Source: Methylocella silvestris (GTDB taxonomy: Bacteria; Pseudomonadota; Alphaproteobacteria; Rhizobiales; Beijerinckiaceae). From it: a stretch of DNA of 64,000 nt. Positions 26,565-35,100 of the stretch are shown here, piece by piece. Position 1 is the first letter of the stretch. Each line of letters starts with the position of its first letter. Location of the stretch: contig NZ_PDZR01000004.1 in assembly GCF_002891535.1 (NCBI RefSeq), positions 62,001 to 126,000 of the forward strand, in the 5' to 3' direction. The notes under the pieces were generated by a model, which made no database searches, was not told the origin of the DNA, and saw only the letters and a list, made by a program, of their open reading frames with translations. Both the position numbers and the translations under genes were made by a program.

Positions 26565-26616
26565 TTCCATAGCGGGCGAATTCGAAAATCCGCGCGCCTG
26601 GCTCTCTGTTCAACAA

Positions 26617-27684
26617 ATGTCAATCTCGGGAGCGAACACTCGCGCGGGAAGCGACGCGGGCGATGTCGACGCATCGCGCGCGCCCGGTTTCCTGACGAGG
26701 GAAAGAGTTTATTTCATGCGCGCCGCGCCAAAAATCGGGATTGCGCTCGGAGCCGGAGCCGCACGCGGGTGGGCCCATATCGGCGTTCTGCTCGAACTCG
26801 CAGAGCATGGAATTTTTCCTGACGTCATCGCAGGAACGTCGGTCGGGGCCGTGGTCGGCGGCTGCTATGCCGCCGGCAAACTCGAAAATGTCGAGCTATT
26901 CGCGCGCAGCCTGACGAAGAAAAGCGTCTTCGGCATGATGGACGTTTCTTTTTCGGGCGTCGGCCTCCTGACTGGAGCCCGCCTGCGCCGACGGCTGCAT
27001 CAGGCGCTCGACGGTCAGCGGCTGGAAGAATTGCCAAGGAGCTTCGCCGCAGTGGCGACGGAGGTCGGAACCGGTCATGAGATCTGGCTGACCAAGGGCG
27101 ACGCGGTCGAGGCGATCTGCGCTTCCTACGCCCTTCCCGGCATTTTCGAGCCGGTTCGCATCAACGGACGCTGGCTGTTCGATGGGGCGCTCGTGAATCC
27201 CGTGCCGGTCACGGTTTGCCGCGCGCTCGGCGCGGAAATCGTCCTCGCCGTCAACCTCGTTGGCGACAATGGCTACCGCGGCTCCGTCGTCAACGACCGT
27301 CTGTCAATCGAGCCGACGCTGGAGAAGCTGACGGTGGCGATCGAAAGCGAGCCGCGCAAAAACGGGCTGTTCGGCGCCTTGCGCGGCAATCACCGCCGAC
27401 ATTTCGGCAAGCGCGAGGACGGCGCGCCGGGAATGGGCAGTGCAATGATGGACGCCTTCAACATCGCGCAGGGCCGTATTTCGCGCTCCCGGCTCGCCGG
27501 CGACCCGCCGGACGTCATCATCAATGCGCGCGTCAGCAAGATCGGGCTCTTTGATTTTCATCGCGCCGGTGAGCTGATCGAGATCGGCCGCGAGTCTGCC
27601 CGCCGCGCCATCACGGAAATAGCCGAGCATATTGCGCTGACGCCGCGAAGCGAGGACTTGGCGCCGCTCAAAGGGTCTGACTGA
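26617..27684 (+). CDS. patatin-like phospholipase (RssA-type)
   Basis: The serine hydrolase dyad is complete: an oxyanion loop GAGAARGWAHIGVL, the nucleophile elbow AGTSVGAVVGG and the catalytic Asp in LFDGALVNPVPV. These are the marks of bacterial patatin-like lipid hydrolases. The frame is open back to 26500, but that part overlaps the small frame at 26478-26564 and does not look like the family. I use the ATG at 26617-26619; ATG 26716-26718 (MRAAPKIG), right before the domain, is a good alternative. It ends convergent with the CBS gene. Confidence 0.85.
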   Translation: MSISGANTRAGSDAGDVDASRAPGFLTRERVYFMRAAPKIGIALGAGAARGWAHIGVLLELAEHGIFPDVIAGTSVGAVVGGCYAAGKLENVELFARSLTKKSVFGMMDVSFSGVGLLTGARLRRRLHQALDGQRLEELPRSFAAVATEVGTGHEIWLTKGDAVEAICASYALPGIFEPVRINGRWLFDGALVNPVPVTVCRALGAEIVLAVNLVGDNGYRGSVVNDRLSIEPTLEKLTVAIESEPRKNGLFGALRGNHRRHFGKREDGAPGMGSAMMDAFNIAQGRISRSRLAGDPPDVIINARVSKIGLFDFHRAGELIEIGRESARRAITEIAEHIALTPRSEDLAPLKGSD

Positions 27685-27727
27685 AACAGGGACCGCGCTA
27701 TGGGGCGATAGACGCCGCAGAGTCAAC

Positions 27728-27750
27728 GCGCGCGACTGAAATTCGCGCGC
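27728..27750. terminator. hairpin between patatin and CBS genes
   Basis: GCGCGCGA at 27728-27735 pairs with TCGCGCGC at 27743-27750, a perfect 8-bp stem with a seven-base loop. It lies between two convergent stop codons. The T-tract is poor on both sides, so it is a likely but unproven bidirectional terminator. Confidence 0.5.
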
Positions 27751-27765
27751 TGTCTTCGCTTCGGC

Positions 27766-28197
27766 TCAGGCGCTGGCGATATATTCCTTCAGCGCTTCGT
27801 GCTGCTGCTCCATCTCGGCAAGACGGAATTTCACAAGATCGCCGATCGACACGAGCCCGGTAAGTTTGCCTTCCTTCACCACCGGAAGATGGCGGAAGCG
27901 CCGTGTCGTCATTTTCTCCATGGCCGTGCTGACGCATTCGCTTTCCAGCGTCGTGACGACCTTCGCCGTCATATATTTCGACGCCGCATCCGCCAGCGCG
28001 CCGGCGCCGTCCCTGCCGAGCGCCCGGACGATATCGCGCTCGGAAAGAATGCCAAGAACGGCCCCCTCGGCATCGGTTACGACGACCGCGCCGATATTCT
28101 GGATCGCGAGAATCTGCAGAACCTCCGCAAGGGTGCGATGAGGCTGGATGGTGCTCACGTTCCGGCCTTTTTCCGCGAGAATCCGAGCGATAGTCAT
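27766..28197 (-). CDS. CBS-domain pair protein
   Basis: The 143-residue protein consists of two CBS domains (VSTIQPHRTLAEVLQILAIQ to ILSERDIVRAL, and KVVTTLESECVSTAMEKM to LVSIGDLVKFRL). CBS pairs bind adenine nucleotides as energy sensors; no effector domain is attached. The start is the ATG at 28195-28197, preceded by AAGGAGA at good spacing; the upstream part of the frame is not family-like. A 17-base palindrome lies about 150 bases upstream. Confidence 0.88.
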   Translation of the reverse strand: MTIARILAEKGRNVSTIQPHRTLAEVLQILAIQNIGAVVVTDAEGAVLGILSERDIVRALGRDGAGALADAASKYMTAKVVTTLESECVSTAMEKMTTRRFRHLPVVKEGKLTGLVSIGDLVKFRLAEMEQQHEALKEYIASA

Positions 28198-28349
28198 TTT
28201 GGGTCTCCTTCCCGCATTGTCTCTGTGCGCCCTCTTCGGAGCGCTCCCGTCCGATAAGATGCACGCCTTGTGACGCGGGCGCAACACTGCTTTCGCGGGC
28301 TCGGGCGCCTTGCCAAGCAGAAGCGCGGCAGCAGCTGCGGCGACGCCTC

Positions 28350-28366
28350 ATCCTGATAATCAGGAT
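28350..28366. promoter_or_regulatory. 17-base palindrome upstream of the CBS gene
   Basis: ATCCTGAT-A-ATCAGGAT is a perfect 8-bp inverted repeat around a single base. It lies between the carbonic anhydrase stop (28399) and the CBS gene start (28197), both leftward. It may be an operator for the CBS gene or a weak stem after the carbonic anhydrase. Confidence 0.35.
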
Positions 28367-28398
28367 CAGCTGGCAACCTTCAGATTTAATTAGCGAGT

Positions 28399-29124
28399 CT
28401 AGAAGCGCGGCTCGCTCAGCACCGCCGCATGCACCTCAGAAGAAACCGGCTCGAAACGTCCCGTGCCTTCATCCAGCGCGAGCAGTTTTCCAGCCGCAAT
28501 GCCGAAATAAGCGCCGTGCAAGGTCAGCAGGCCGCGCTTTTCGAGGGCCGCAATTTTCGGGAATGTGCGCAGATTGGCGAGCCCCTGAATGATCGAGGCG
28601 AAGGCCAGACGCTCGCAATAATCTTCGACCGGTTCCGTCGCCGGGCCAATTCGATCTGCCGCCGGCTTGATCAGGCTGATCCATTTGCCGATGAAGTCGC
28701 CGCCCGAAAGAGGCTTTTGATAGGGATCGAGATCTGCTTCCGCATAGGCCCGGACGCCGCCGCAGCTGGCGTGGCCAAGGATCAGAATGTGCTCGACGCG
28801 CAGGGCGAGCACGGCATATTCCAGCGCCGCCGAAGTGCCATGCAGATCGTCGTTCGGTCCGAATGGCGGGACCAGATTGGCGACGTTGCGGACGCAGAAA
28901 ATTTCGCCGGGACCGGCGTCGAAAATAACTTCCGGCGACACGCGCGAATCGCAGCAACCGATCAGAAGGATGCGCGGACTCTGTCCCGCCTCGGCAAGAT
29001 GCTGGAAGCGGCTATGCTCGCGCGCGAAGCGCCCGCCGAGGAAAGCCTCGTAGCCGGCGACAAGACGCTCCGGCAAATGCCGCGCAGGAGCAGCGTCGGC
29101 TCGATCGGATGGGGAGCCTGTCAT
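28399..29124 (-). CDS. beta-class carbonic anhydrase
   Basis: This cytosolic zinc enzyme interconverts CO2 and bicarbonate. The zinc and catalytic residues are in CCDSRVSPEVIFDAGPGE (Cys, Asp-Arg dyad) and in LGHASCGGVRAYAE (His and Cys). The 241-residue length is normal for the CynT/SulP-linked clade, but no cyanase or transporter gene is adjacent. Start at ATG 29122-29124, with a GTG nine bases upstream as an alternative. Confidence 0.92.
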   Translation of the reverse strand: MTGSPSDRADAAPARHLPERLVAGYEAFLGGRFAREHSRFQHLAEAGQSPRILLIGCCDSRVSPEVIFDAGPGEIFCVRNVANLVPPFGPNDDLHGTSAALEYAVLALRVEHILILGHASCGGVRAYAEADLDPYQKPLSGGDFIGKWISLIKPAADRIGPATEPVEDYCERLAFASIIQGLANLRTFPKIAALEKRGLLTLHGAYFGIAAGKLLALDEGTGRFEPVSSEVHAAVLSEPRF

Positions 29125-29281
29125 GCGTTGCACTCACGGAAATTGGCGGCTCAACCTCTCCGCGCATGGCGCGAGGATTGTGCATTGCATGATCTTACAG
29201 ATACGAGCCTCGCGAGACAAGGCGCCTTGCGGCCGCGGGCGCCTTGACCGGCGATCGATTTCCCCGCACAGCGGCCTCAAC

Positions 29282-29298
29282 AAGGAGAGCGAAATTTG
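29282..29298 (+). promoter_or_regulatory. strong ribosome-binding site deciding a TTG start
   Basis: AAGGAGAG at 29282-29289 is six bases from the TTG at 29296-29298. There is no ATG or GTG in frame nearby, so the CDF transporter gene very likely starts with TTG. Confidence 0.75.
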
Positions 29299-30219
29299 AC
29301 TGAAATCGCGCAGCCTCAAGACGCCGGCGCGGAGCAGACCCTGCTGCGGCTCTCGATCGCCGTCACGCTCGGCTTAGGCGCTCTCGGACTTGTCGCCGGC
29401 CTCGCCATCGGATCGCGCTCGATCCTGTTCGATGGCTTCTATTCCATTGTCGACGTCGCCATGACCAGCCTCGCCCTGATCGTATCGAAGCTTCTGACAC
29501 GGGACGGCAGCCGCCGTTTCCAGTTTGGCTATTGGCATTTCGAGCCCATCGTCGCCGCGTTAAACGGGACGATTCTGACGCTGTCCTCCATTTACGCCTT
29601 TTTTGACGCTGTCAGCCTTCTGATGCAGGGCGGCCATCGCGTCGAATTCGGTCCTGCCGCGCTTTACGCGATCATCTCCTGCGCCGTGTGTCTGGTGATG
29701 GCCGTCCGCATGCGCCGCGCCGGCGAGGCGCTGAACTCCGATCTTCTCCGAGTGGACGCGCGCGGCTTCCTTATCGGCGGCGCGGTAAGCCTTGCCTTGC
29801 TGGTCAGCTTTCTTGGCGCGATGGCGCTCGAACGCACCACCCATGCGTCGCTGTCGCCCTATGTCGATCCGGTCGTCCTCGCCACGGTTATTCTCGTTCT
29901 GGCGCCGCTGCCGATCATGACTGTCATACGCGGCGTCAAGGAGATTTTTCTGGTCGCGCCGAAAGATCTCGACGAAGAAGTCCGGCGCGTGCTGGAGGCG
30001 GCCAATGCCCGTCATGGCTTTGCCGGCTTCACCAGCTATGTCGCCAAGACGGGGCGCGCCCGCTTCATCGACGCCTATTTCATCGTGCCGCCCGGCTTTG
30101 CGGCGACGCGCATTGAGGTCTTCGACCAGATCCGCGACAAGATCGCAGCCGAACTCGAGGAGGCGGAAACCCCGCTCTGGCTCAACATCAGTTTTACCGC
30201 CGACCGCAAATGGGCGTAA
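29296..30219 (+). CDS. cation diffusion facilitator family transporter
   Basis: The 307-residue inner-membrane protein has about six membrane segments and a C-terminal cytosolic domain, the CDF layout. The first metal site has the Asp-x3-x2-Asp arrangement in LFDGFYSIVDVAM. In the second (RVDARGFLIGG) the His-x3-Asp of zinc transporters is not evident, so the exported metal is uncertain. The start is a TTG with AAGGAGAG (29282-29289) six bases upstream; no other start is near. It is divergent from the carbonic anhydrase gene. Confidence 0.85.
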   Translation: MTEIAQPQDAGAEQTLLRLSIAVTLGLGALGLVAGLAIGSRSILFDGFYSIVDVAMTSLALIVSKLLTRDGSRRFQFGYWHFEPIVAALNGTILTLSSIYAFFDAVSLLMQGGHRVEFGPAALYAIISCAVCLVMAVRMRRAGEALNSDLLRVDARGFLIGGAVSLALLVSFLGAMALERTTHASLSPYVDPVVLATVILVLAPLPIMTVIRGVKEIFLVAPKDLDEEVRRVLEAANARHGFAGFTSYVAKTGRARFIDAYFIVPPGFAATRIEVFDQIRDKIAAELEEAETPLWLNISFTADRKWA

Positions 30220-30234
30220 CTTCCGGGCGGCGGC

Positions 30235-32043
30235 TCAACCCCCAACCTCCTCGCGCCGAATCTCCAGCTCCAGCCAATCCTCCTCGGCGGCGTTGAGTTC
30301 AGCCTCATATTGGGCGAAAGCCGCCGAGGTTTCCGCGAATTGCGCGGGGTCGCGCGCGTAAAATCCCGGATCGTCAAGCAGCGGACGCAGGCTCGCCATC
30401 TGCTGGCGCAAATGCTCCATGCGCGCGGGGAGCGTCTCCAGCGCATGCTTTTCCTTGAAACTCAATCTCGGCTTCGCCGGCGGCTTTTCCGCACGCGGGG
30501 GCGGCGAGCCCTTTGCTTTGCCTGGCGCGGCCGCGCCAGGGTCGGCGCCGACGCCAAACCCGCGCTGCGCGACCATATCGGAATAGCCGCCGGCATATTC
30601 GACCCAGCGGCCGCCGCCTTCGGCCAGCACGACAGAGGTCGCGACGCGGTCGAGAAAATCGCGGTCATGGCTGACGATGATCAGCGTGCCCTTATAATCG
30701 GCGAGCATTTCTTGCAGGAGATCCAGCGTCTCGAGATCGAGATCGTTGGTCGGTTCATCGAGAACCAGCAGATTGGACGGCCGCGCCAGCGCCCGGGCCA
30801 GCATCAGCCGGCCGCGTTCACCGCCGGAGAGGCGCCCGATCGGCGTGCGCGCCTGCTCCGGCCCGAACAAAAAATCCTTCATATAGCCGACGACATGCTT
30901 GCGCTCGCCATTGATCTCGACGAAGTCGCTGCCGCCGCCGGTGAGGGCGTCCTTCAGCGCGGTGTCCGGATCGAGGCTCGCCCTGCCCTGATCGAGGCTC
31001 GCCAACTCGACATTGGCGCCAAGGCGCACGAGTCCCAAATCGGGGGGCGCGGCGCCGGTCAGGATCTTGATCAGCGTCGTCTTGCCGGCGCCATTGGCGC
31101 CGATGACGCCAACCCGGTCGCCGCGCAAAATCCGCGTCGAAAAATTGGCGACGATCACGCGCTCGCCATAGGATTTCGTAATCTCATCGGCCTCGACGAC
31201 GAGCTTGCCGGAAATCTTGCCCTCGCTGGCGACGAGTCTGACGTCGCCCGCCGCCCCTTGACGCTGGCGTCGTTCGACCCGCATCGCGTTGAGGCCGGAC
31301 AGGCGCTTCTGGTTGCGCTTGCGGCGCGCCGTCACGCCATAGCGCAGCCAGTGCTCCTCGGCGACAATCTTGCGGTCCATCTTGTGGCTTTGCCGCTCCT
31401 CCTCCTCCAGCGTCTGATCGCGCCAGGCCTCGAAATCGGCAAAGCCACGAGACAGCGCGCGCGTGCGGCCGCGATCGAGCCAGACCGTGCTGCGCGAGAG
31501 ATTCTGCAAGAAGCGGCGATCATGGCTGATGATCACGAGCGCCGAGCGCAGGCCTTTGAGTTCCGCCTCGAGCCACTCGATGGCAGGCAGATCGAGATGG
31601 TTGGTCGGCTCGTCGAGCAGCAAAATATCGGGCTCGGGCGCAAGAACCCGCGCCAGCGCGGCGCGGCGCGCCTCGCCGCCGGAGAGGGTTTTGGGGTTTT
31701 CCTCGCCGGTCAGCCCAAGATCATTCAAAAGCCGCCTGCCGCGGTAAGGATCGCCAAGCGGCCCGAGCCCCGCCTCGACATAGGCGAAGACGGTGTCAAA
31801 GCCGGAGAGATCCGGCTCTTGCGGCAAATAGCGGATGCTAGCGTCGGGCTGCAGAAAACGCGATCCGCCATCGATGTCGAGAAATCCCGCGGCGATCTTG
31901 AGCAGCGTCGATTTGCCGGAGCCATTGCGTCCGACAAGGCACAGCCGCTCGCCGGCGCTGACGGAAAGATCCGCGCCTTCGAGCAGAGACCGTCCGCCAA
32001 AAGTCAAGGACACGCTTTGCAGCACGAGGAGAGGTGGCGCCAT
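30235..32043 (-). CDS. uup: ABC-F family ATPase (Uup-like)
   Basis: The protein of about 602 residues has two soluble ABC domains: Walker A VGRNGSGKSTLLKI with signature TLSGGEARRAALARVL, and Walker A IGANGAGKTTLIKI with signature RLSGGERGRLMLARAL, each followed by LLDEPTNHLD or VLDEPTNDLD. There are no membrane segments, which is the ABC-F layout of ribosome-associated translation factors. The C-terminal about 90 residues form a charged coiled-coil tail as in Uup. I start at the ATG at 32041-32043; a TTG nine bases upstream is possible. Confidence 0.88.
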   Translation of the reverse strand: MAPPLLVLQSVSLTFGGRSLLEGADLSVSAGERLCLVGRNGSGKSTLLKIAAGFLDIDGGSRFLQPDASIRYLPQEPDLSGFDTVFAYVEAGLGPLGDPYRGRRLLNDLGLTGEENPKTLSGGEARRAALARVLAPEPDILLLDEPTNHLDLPAIEWLEAELKGLRSALVIISHDRRFLQNLSRSTVWLDRGRTRALSRGFADFEAWRDQTLEEEERQSHKMDRKIVAEEHWLRYGVTARRKRNQKRLSGLNAMRVERRQRQGAAGDVRLVASEGKISGKLVVEADEITKSYGERVIVANFSTRILRGDRVGVIGANGAGKTTLIKILTGAAPPDLGLVRLGANVELASLDQGRASLDPDTALKDALTGGGSDFVEINGERKHVVGYMKDFLFGPEQARTPIGRLSGGERGRLMLARALARPSNLLVLDEPTNDLDLETLDLLQEMLADYKGTLIIVSHDRDFLDRVATSVVLAEGGGRWVEYAGGYSDMVAQRGFGVGADPGAAAPGKAKGSPPPRAEKPPAKPRLSFKEKHALETLPARMEHLRQQMASLRPLLDDPGFYARDPAQFAETSAAFAQYEAELNAAEEDWLELEIRREEVGG

Positions 32044-32195
32044 GTAATCCAAAAAATCCTTGCGTAAACCAGTCGATCACTTCAATTCCGTCGACAGCGG
32101 CCGCGGAATTTTGTTCCGATGTCTGCGGTTTATATCAGCAGGAAGTTGTGACGCCGCAGCCATAACGCCAATGGCGCGGCGGCGGCTTTCTGCGG

Positions 32196-33947
32196 TTGCG
32201 CCTCAAGAGAGAAGACTCCGCCTTGTCGAGCGTCACGTCTCCAACGTCAACTTTTTCGCGGAAAGGCGCGCGCTTTCCGCCGGTCGAGCGAACCCTCCGG
32301 CTCAGCACGGGCCTCATTCTTTTCACCTTCGCCGCGAGCCATTTTCTCAACCACGCCTGCGGCATATTCCGGCTCCCGGCCATGGAGGCAGTCCGGTTTG
32401 TTCTGCTTTGGCCCTGGCGCACGCTCCTCGGACAGACGCTGCTTTACGGCTCCTTCCTGATCCATGGCGGCCTTGGGCTTTACGCCATCTATCGCCGCCG
32501 CCATTTGCAGATCCCGCGCAACGAATTGTTCCAGATCCTGCTCGGACTCTCAATTCCGCCGCTGGTCATTCTCCATGCGGTCAACGTCCGGCTTGGCTAC
32601 CAGCTGTTCGATCTTCCGCTCAGCTATCCCTGGTTGATCTACCGCTACTGGGAGCTTTCTCCTTTCGTCGGCCTGCCGCGCCAGTTTCTCCTCCTCCTGA
32701 TCTTGTGGATCCACGGCTGCATCGGATTGCGCAGCTGGCTGCGTTTTCGGCCATGGTATCCGGCATGGACGCCGGTCCTCGCCTCGCTGGCGACGCTGGT
32801 TCCGATCCTGGCGATGAGCGGCATTATCGCCGCGGGACGGGATTTCGACGCCACAGCGGCGCAGGATGCAGCCTTCCGCGGCGCTTTCGCCCGGATGCAG
32901 ACGCCAGCGGAGGCGGCCGCGCTCGCCAAGATCGGCGAAACCCTGATTCTCATCTATCTGGGGCTCGTCGGCGCCGTCTTCGCGGCGCGCGCCGCGCTCG
33001 ACTGGCGCCGACGGCGCTATCGCGCGATTGCGATCACCTATCCGGACGGCGCGCGGGCGATCGTTCCGCGCGGCTTTTCGATTCTCGAGGCAAGCCGCTG
33101 GGCTGGGACCCCGCATATGTCGATGTGCGGCGGACGCGGCCGCTGTTCGACCTGCCGCGTGCGCATCGGGTCAGGCCTTGCCGCGCTGCCTTCGCCGAAT
33201 GTCGCCGAAGCGAACACTCTGGCGGCGATCGGGGCGCCCGCCGATGTCCGGCTCGCCTGTCAGCTGCGGCCGATCGAGGACGTCGACGTCACGCCGCTGC
33301 TCACCTTGAAACGATGGGAAACGCGGATGGCCGCGAGCCGCCCCGCGGCTTCAAACGAGCATGAAATCGTGGCTCTCTTCGTTGACCTGCGCGATTCGAC
33401 GCGGCTCGCCGACGGGCGCCTTCCCTATGACGCCTTTTACGTCATCGATAAATATGTCGGCGCCGTCTGCAAAGCCGTCGAATCTCAGAGCGGCGAGGTC
33501 ACCAGCGTCGCCGGCGACGGAGTTATGTGCTTTTTCGACGGCGGCGGCGATCCGCGCGCCGCGGCAAGGCGAGCCATGATCGCCTTGCGCGACATATGGA
33601 TCGCCCTCGCCGAACTCAGCGTCGATTTCGAAGCTGCGTTCGATTTCCCGATCCGCTTCGGCGCCGGTTGCCATGTGGGGATCGCCATTGTCGGCGGCCT
33701 CGAGAGCCGTCACGCCATTCAGTTCCTGGGCGAGGTCGGCAATATCGCGGCGCGGCTCCAGGCCCTGACGAAAGAGGCCGGATGCGCCGCTATCCTGTCG
33801 CGGGCCGTCATCGAGCGCGCCGGCCTCCCCGTTCCGGCGCTCGAGCGCCGCCGAGTCCAGATCAGAAGCGTGTCGCAAGAAATAGAAACCGTCGCCTTCC
33901 GGGCGAAGGAGGATTTCACCGATCTCATCGGGCATCAGGCCAGTTGA
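32196..33947 (+). CDS. cyaC: CyaC-type adenylate cyclase with diheme membrane anchor and 2Fe-2S domain
   Basis: Three modules are visible in 583 residues. Residues 35-265 hold about six membrane helices with histidines at 49, 53, 90, 127 and 173, like a succinate-dehydrogenase diheme anchor (ASHFLNHACG). Residues 275-365 are a plant-type ferredoxin domain with cysteines 311, 317, 320 and 355. Residues 388-575 are a class III cyclase with metal aspartates D397 and D441, and N516 and R520 of the transition-state site. Sinorhizobium CyaC has this architecture and is redox-regulated through quinones. The position of the purine-binding lysine appears to be Ser437. The frame has only TTG starts (32196 or 32223), so the N-terminus is uncertain. 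Confidence 0.85.
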   Translation: MRLKREDSALSSVTSPTSTFSRKGARFPPVERTLRLSTGLILFTFAASHFLNHACGIFRLPAMEAVRFVLLWPWRTLLGQTLLYGSFLIHGGLGLYAIYRRRHLQIPRNELFQILLGLSIPPLVILHAVNVRLGYQLFDLPLSYPWLIYRYWELSPFVGLPRQFLLLLILWIHGCIGLRSWLRFRPWYPAWTPVLASLATLVPILAMSGIIAAGRDFDATAAQDAAFRGAFARMQTPAEAAALAKIGETLILIYLGLVGAVFAARAALDWRRRRYRAIAITYPDGARAIVPRGFSILEASRWAGTPHMSMCGGRGRCSTCRVRIGSGLAALPSPNVAEANTLAAIGAPADVRLACQLRPIEDVDVTPLLTLKRWETRMAASRPAASNEHEIVALFVDLRDSTRLADGRLPYDAFYVIDKYVGAVCKAVESQSGEVTSVAGDGVMCFFDGGGDPRAAARRAMIALRDIWIALAELSVDFEAAFDFPIRFGAGCHVGIAIVGGLESRHAIQFLGEVGNIAARLQALTKEAGCAAILSRAVIERAGLPVPALERRRVQIRSVSQEIETVAFRAKEDFTDLIGHQAS

Positions 33948-34066
33948 GCGGCGGGCCGGATCGGAGCGGCTCCAAGAGGTGTGAAATCCCACCGGCGCCC
34001 GCCGCGGGCTGAGATTAATCCTTGGTGCAAGGCGGCGTCATTCGCCAAACATCAAGGAGACCGATC

Positions 34067-34339
34067 ATGAAAGTTCTTAAAATTGCGCTCTTCGGCGCCG
34101 CGCTGCTCATTCCAGCCGCGGCTTTCGCGTCCTACGCCCCGGAAGGAAATGGCCATGTCGACGTCGCGAACTACGCGGCGCCAGAAGGTAATGGCAACGT
34201 CAATTCGGCCAGCTATGCCGCGCCGGAAGGCAATGGCAGCGTCAACACGGCCAGCTACGCCGCGCCCGAAGGCAATGGCAATGTCAACACGGCCAGCTAC
34301 GCCGCGCCCGAAGGCAATGGCAATGTCAACGTCGGCTAG
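34067..34339 (+). CDS. small secreted protein of 14-residue tandem repeats
   Basis: The start is the ATG at 34067-34069 with AAGGAGA seven bases upstream. The 90-residue product is a signal peptide (KVLKIALFGAALLIPAAAFA) followed only by five tandem copies of a unit close to YAAPEGNGNVNTAS. The first copy is more divergent (SYAPEGNGHVDVAN) and the last is cut to YAAPEGNGNVNVG. The later copies are nearly identical at DNA level (42-bp period). No family is known to me. The Gly/Asn-rich repeats recall amyloid or beta-solenoid secreted proteins, but that is speculation. Confidence 0.75.
   Translation: MKVLKIALFGAALLIPAAAFASYAPEGNGHVDVANYAAPEGNGNVNSASYAAPEGNGSVNTASYAAPEGNGNVNTASYAAPEGNGNVNVG
34180..34335 (+). 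repeat. 42-bp tandem repeat inside the secreted repeat-protein gene
   Basis: About four tandem copies of a 42-bp unit (TATGCCGCGCC or TACGCCGCGCC starts) in frame with the coding sequence. The third and fourth units differ by very few bases, which suggests recent duplication and possible copy-number change. Confidence 0.8.
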
Positions 34340-34493
34340 AACTGCAGCAGGGCGAGCGTGGGGGCGCAATCACCCGGCGAACGGCCTGCGGGAGCCGCCG
34401 CCCAGGAGCGCATCCATCGGAGCGCCCCACCCCCAAGACGTTCGATCTCGCTCGATCAGGGCAGGCGCGCGAGCCGCGCTGAAACTCATCGGA

Positions 34494-34643
34494 ATGACCG
34501 TGCTGGCGACTGGCCTTGCGGCCTTCGGACTGCTTGCAGCATCCCGTGCCGCAAGAGACCACTCGCCTCACCCCGGCATTGGCGCGCCGTTGGCTTCGTC
34601 GCCCGCGGTCGCCACCAGCGATGGCAAACCCTGGCAGATCTGA
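34494..34643 (+). CDS. possible 49-residue exported or membrane peptide
   Basis: ATG at 34494-34496 opens a frame encoding a hydrophobic N-terminus (MTVLATGLAAFGLLAASRAA) and a short polar tail ending GKPWQI. No convincing ribosome site is seen. The stop codon (34641-34643) lies inside the hairpin at 34638-34666 that also holds the atpC stop. That is what one expects of a real convergent gene. No family is recognised. Confidence 0.4.
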   Translation: MTVLATGLAAFGLLAASRAARDHSPHPGIGAPLASSPAVATSDGKPWQI

Positions 34644-34669
34644 GCGCCGGAAACGGGCGCTCAGATTTT
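34638..34669 (+). terminator. hairpin terminator at the small-ORF/atpC junction
   Basis: ATCTGAGCGCC (34638-34648) and GGCGCTCAGAT (34656-34666) form a perfect 11-bp stem with a seven-base loop, followed by TTTT on the + side. Both the rightward small-ORF stop (34641-34643) and the leftward atpC stop (34661-34663) lie in the stem. Confidence 0.75.
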
Positions 34670-35062
34670 CAGAGCGGCTTTCAGCTCGAGCAGTTGATCG
34701 CGCTTTTCAGCGGCGAGGCGCCGCGTTTCATCGACGGAGGCGTCGGCAATGTCTTCCTCGGCGTCTTTGATGTCGGCGTCGATCCGCGCCGCGTCGAGGC
34801 TTTCGAGCGGGATCGCCTGCTCGGCCAGAATGGTCAGTCCCGCCGGAGATACGTCGGCGAAGCCGCCACGCACAAAATAGCGGTGAACCAAGGCTTTCGA
34901 CTCGGCGATATCGATCACGCCGGGCTTCAGCGTCGTCATTAGCGGCGCGTGATCCTTCAGAACCGTGAACTGCCCCTCGGTCCCGGGCACGACGACGAAC
35001 TCGACATCGCCGGCAAACACCAGCCGCTCAGGCGAAACGAGCTCGAAATGAAAGTCCGGCAT
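34661..35062 (-). CDS. atpC: ATP synthase F1 epsilon subunit
   Basis: The 133-residue subunit begins [35 protein letters not shown] and has the family block [14 protein letters not shown]. The C-terminal helical part ([18 protein letters not shown] and on) is the regulatory hairpin that can inhibit ATP hydrolysis. It is the last gene of the leftward atpHAGDC operon. A gap of about 120 bases with two hairpins separates it from atpD. Confidence 0.95.
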   Translation of the reverse strand: MPDFHFELVSPERLVFAGDVEFVVVPGTEGQFTVLKDHAPLMTTLKPGVIDIAESKALVHRYFVRGGFADVSPAGLTILAEQAIPLESLDAARIDADIKDAEEDIADASVDETRRLAAEKRDQLLELKAALKI

Positions 35063-35100
35063 GGCCGCGTCCCCAAAAATGATCCTGCCGCCTGATCCGC

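Noticed and set aside
34180-34335. CRISPR array
   Set aside because: The 42-bp units are contiguous, have no spacers, and encode an in-frame repeat protein.
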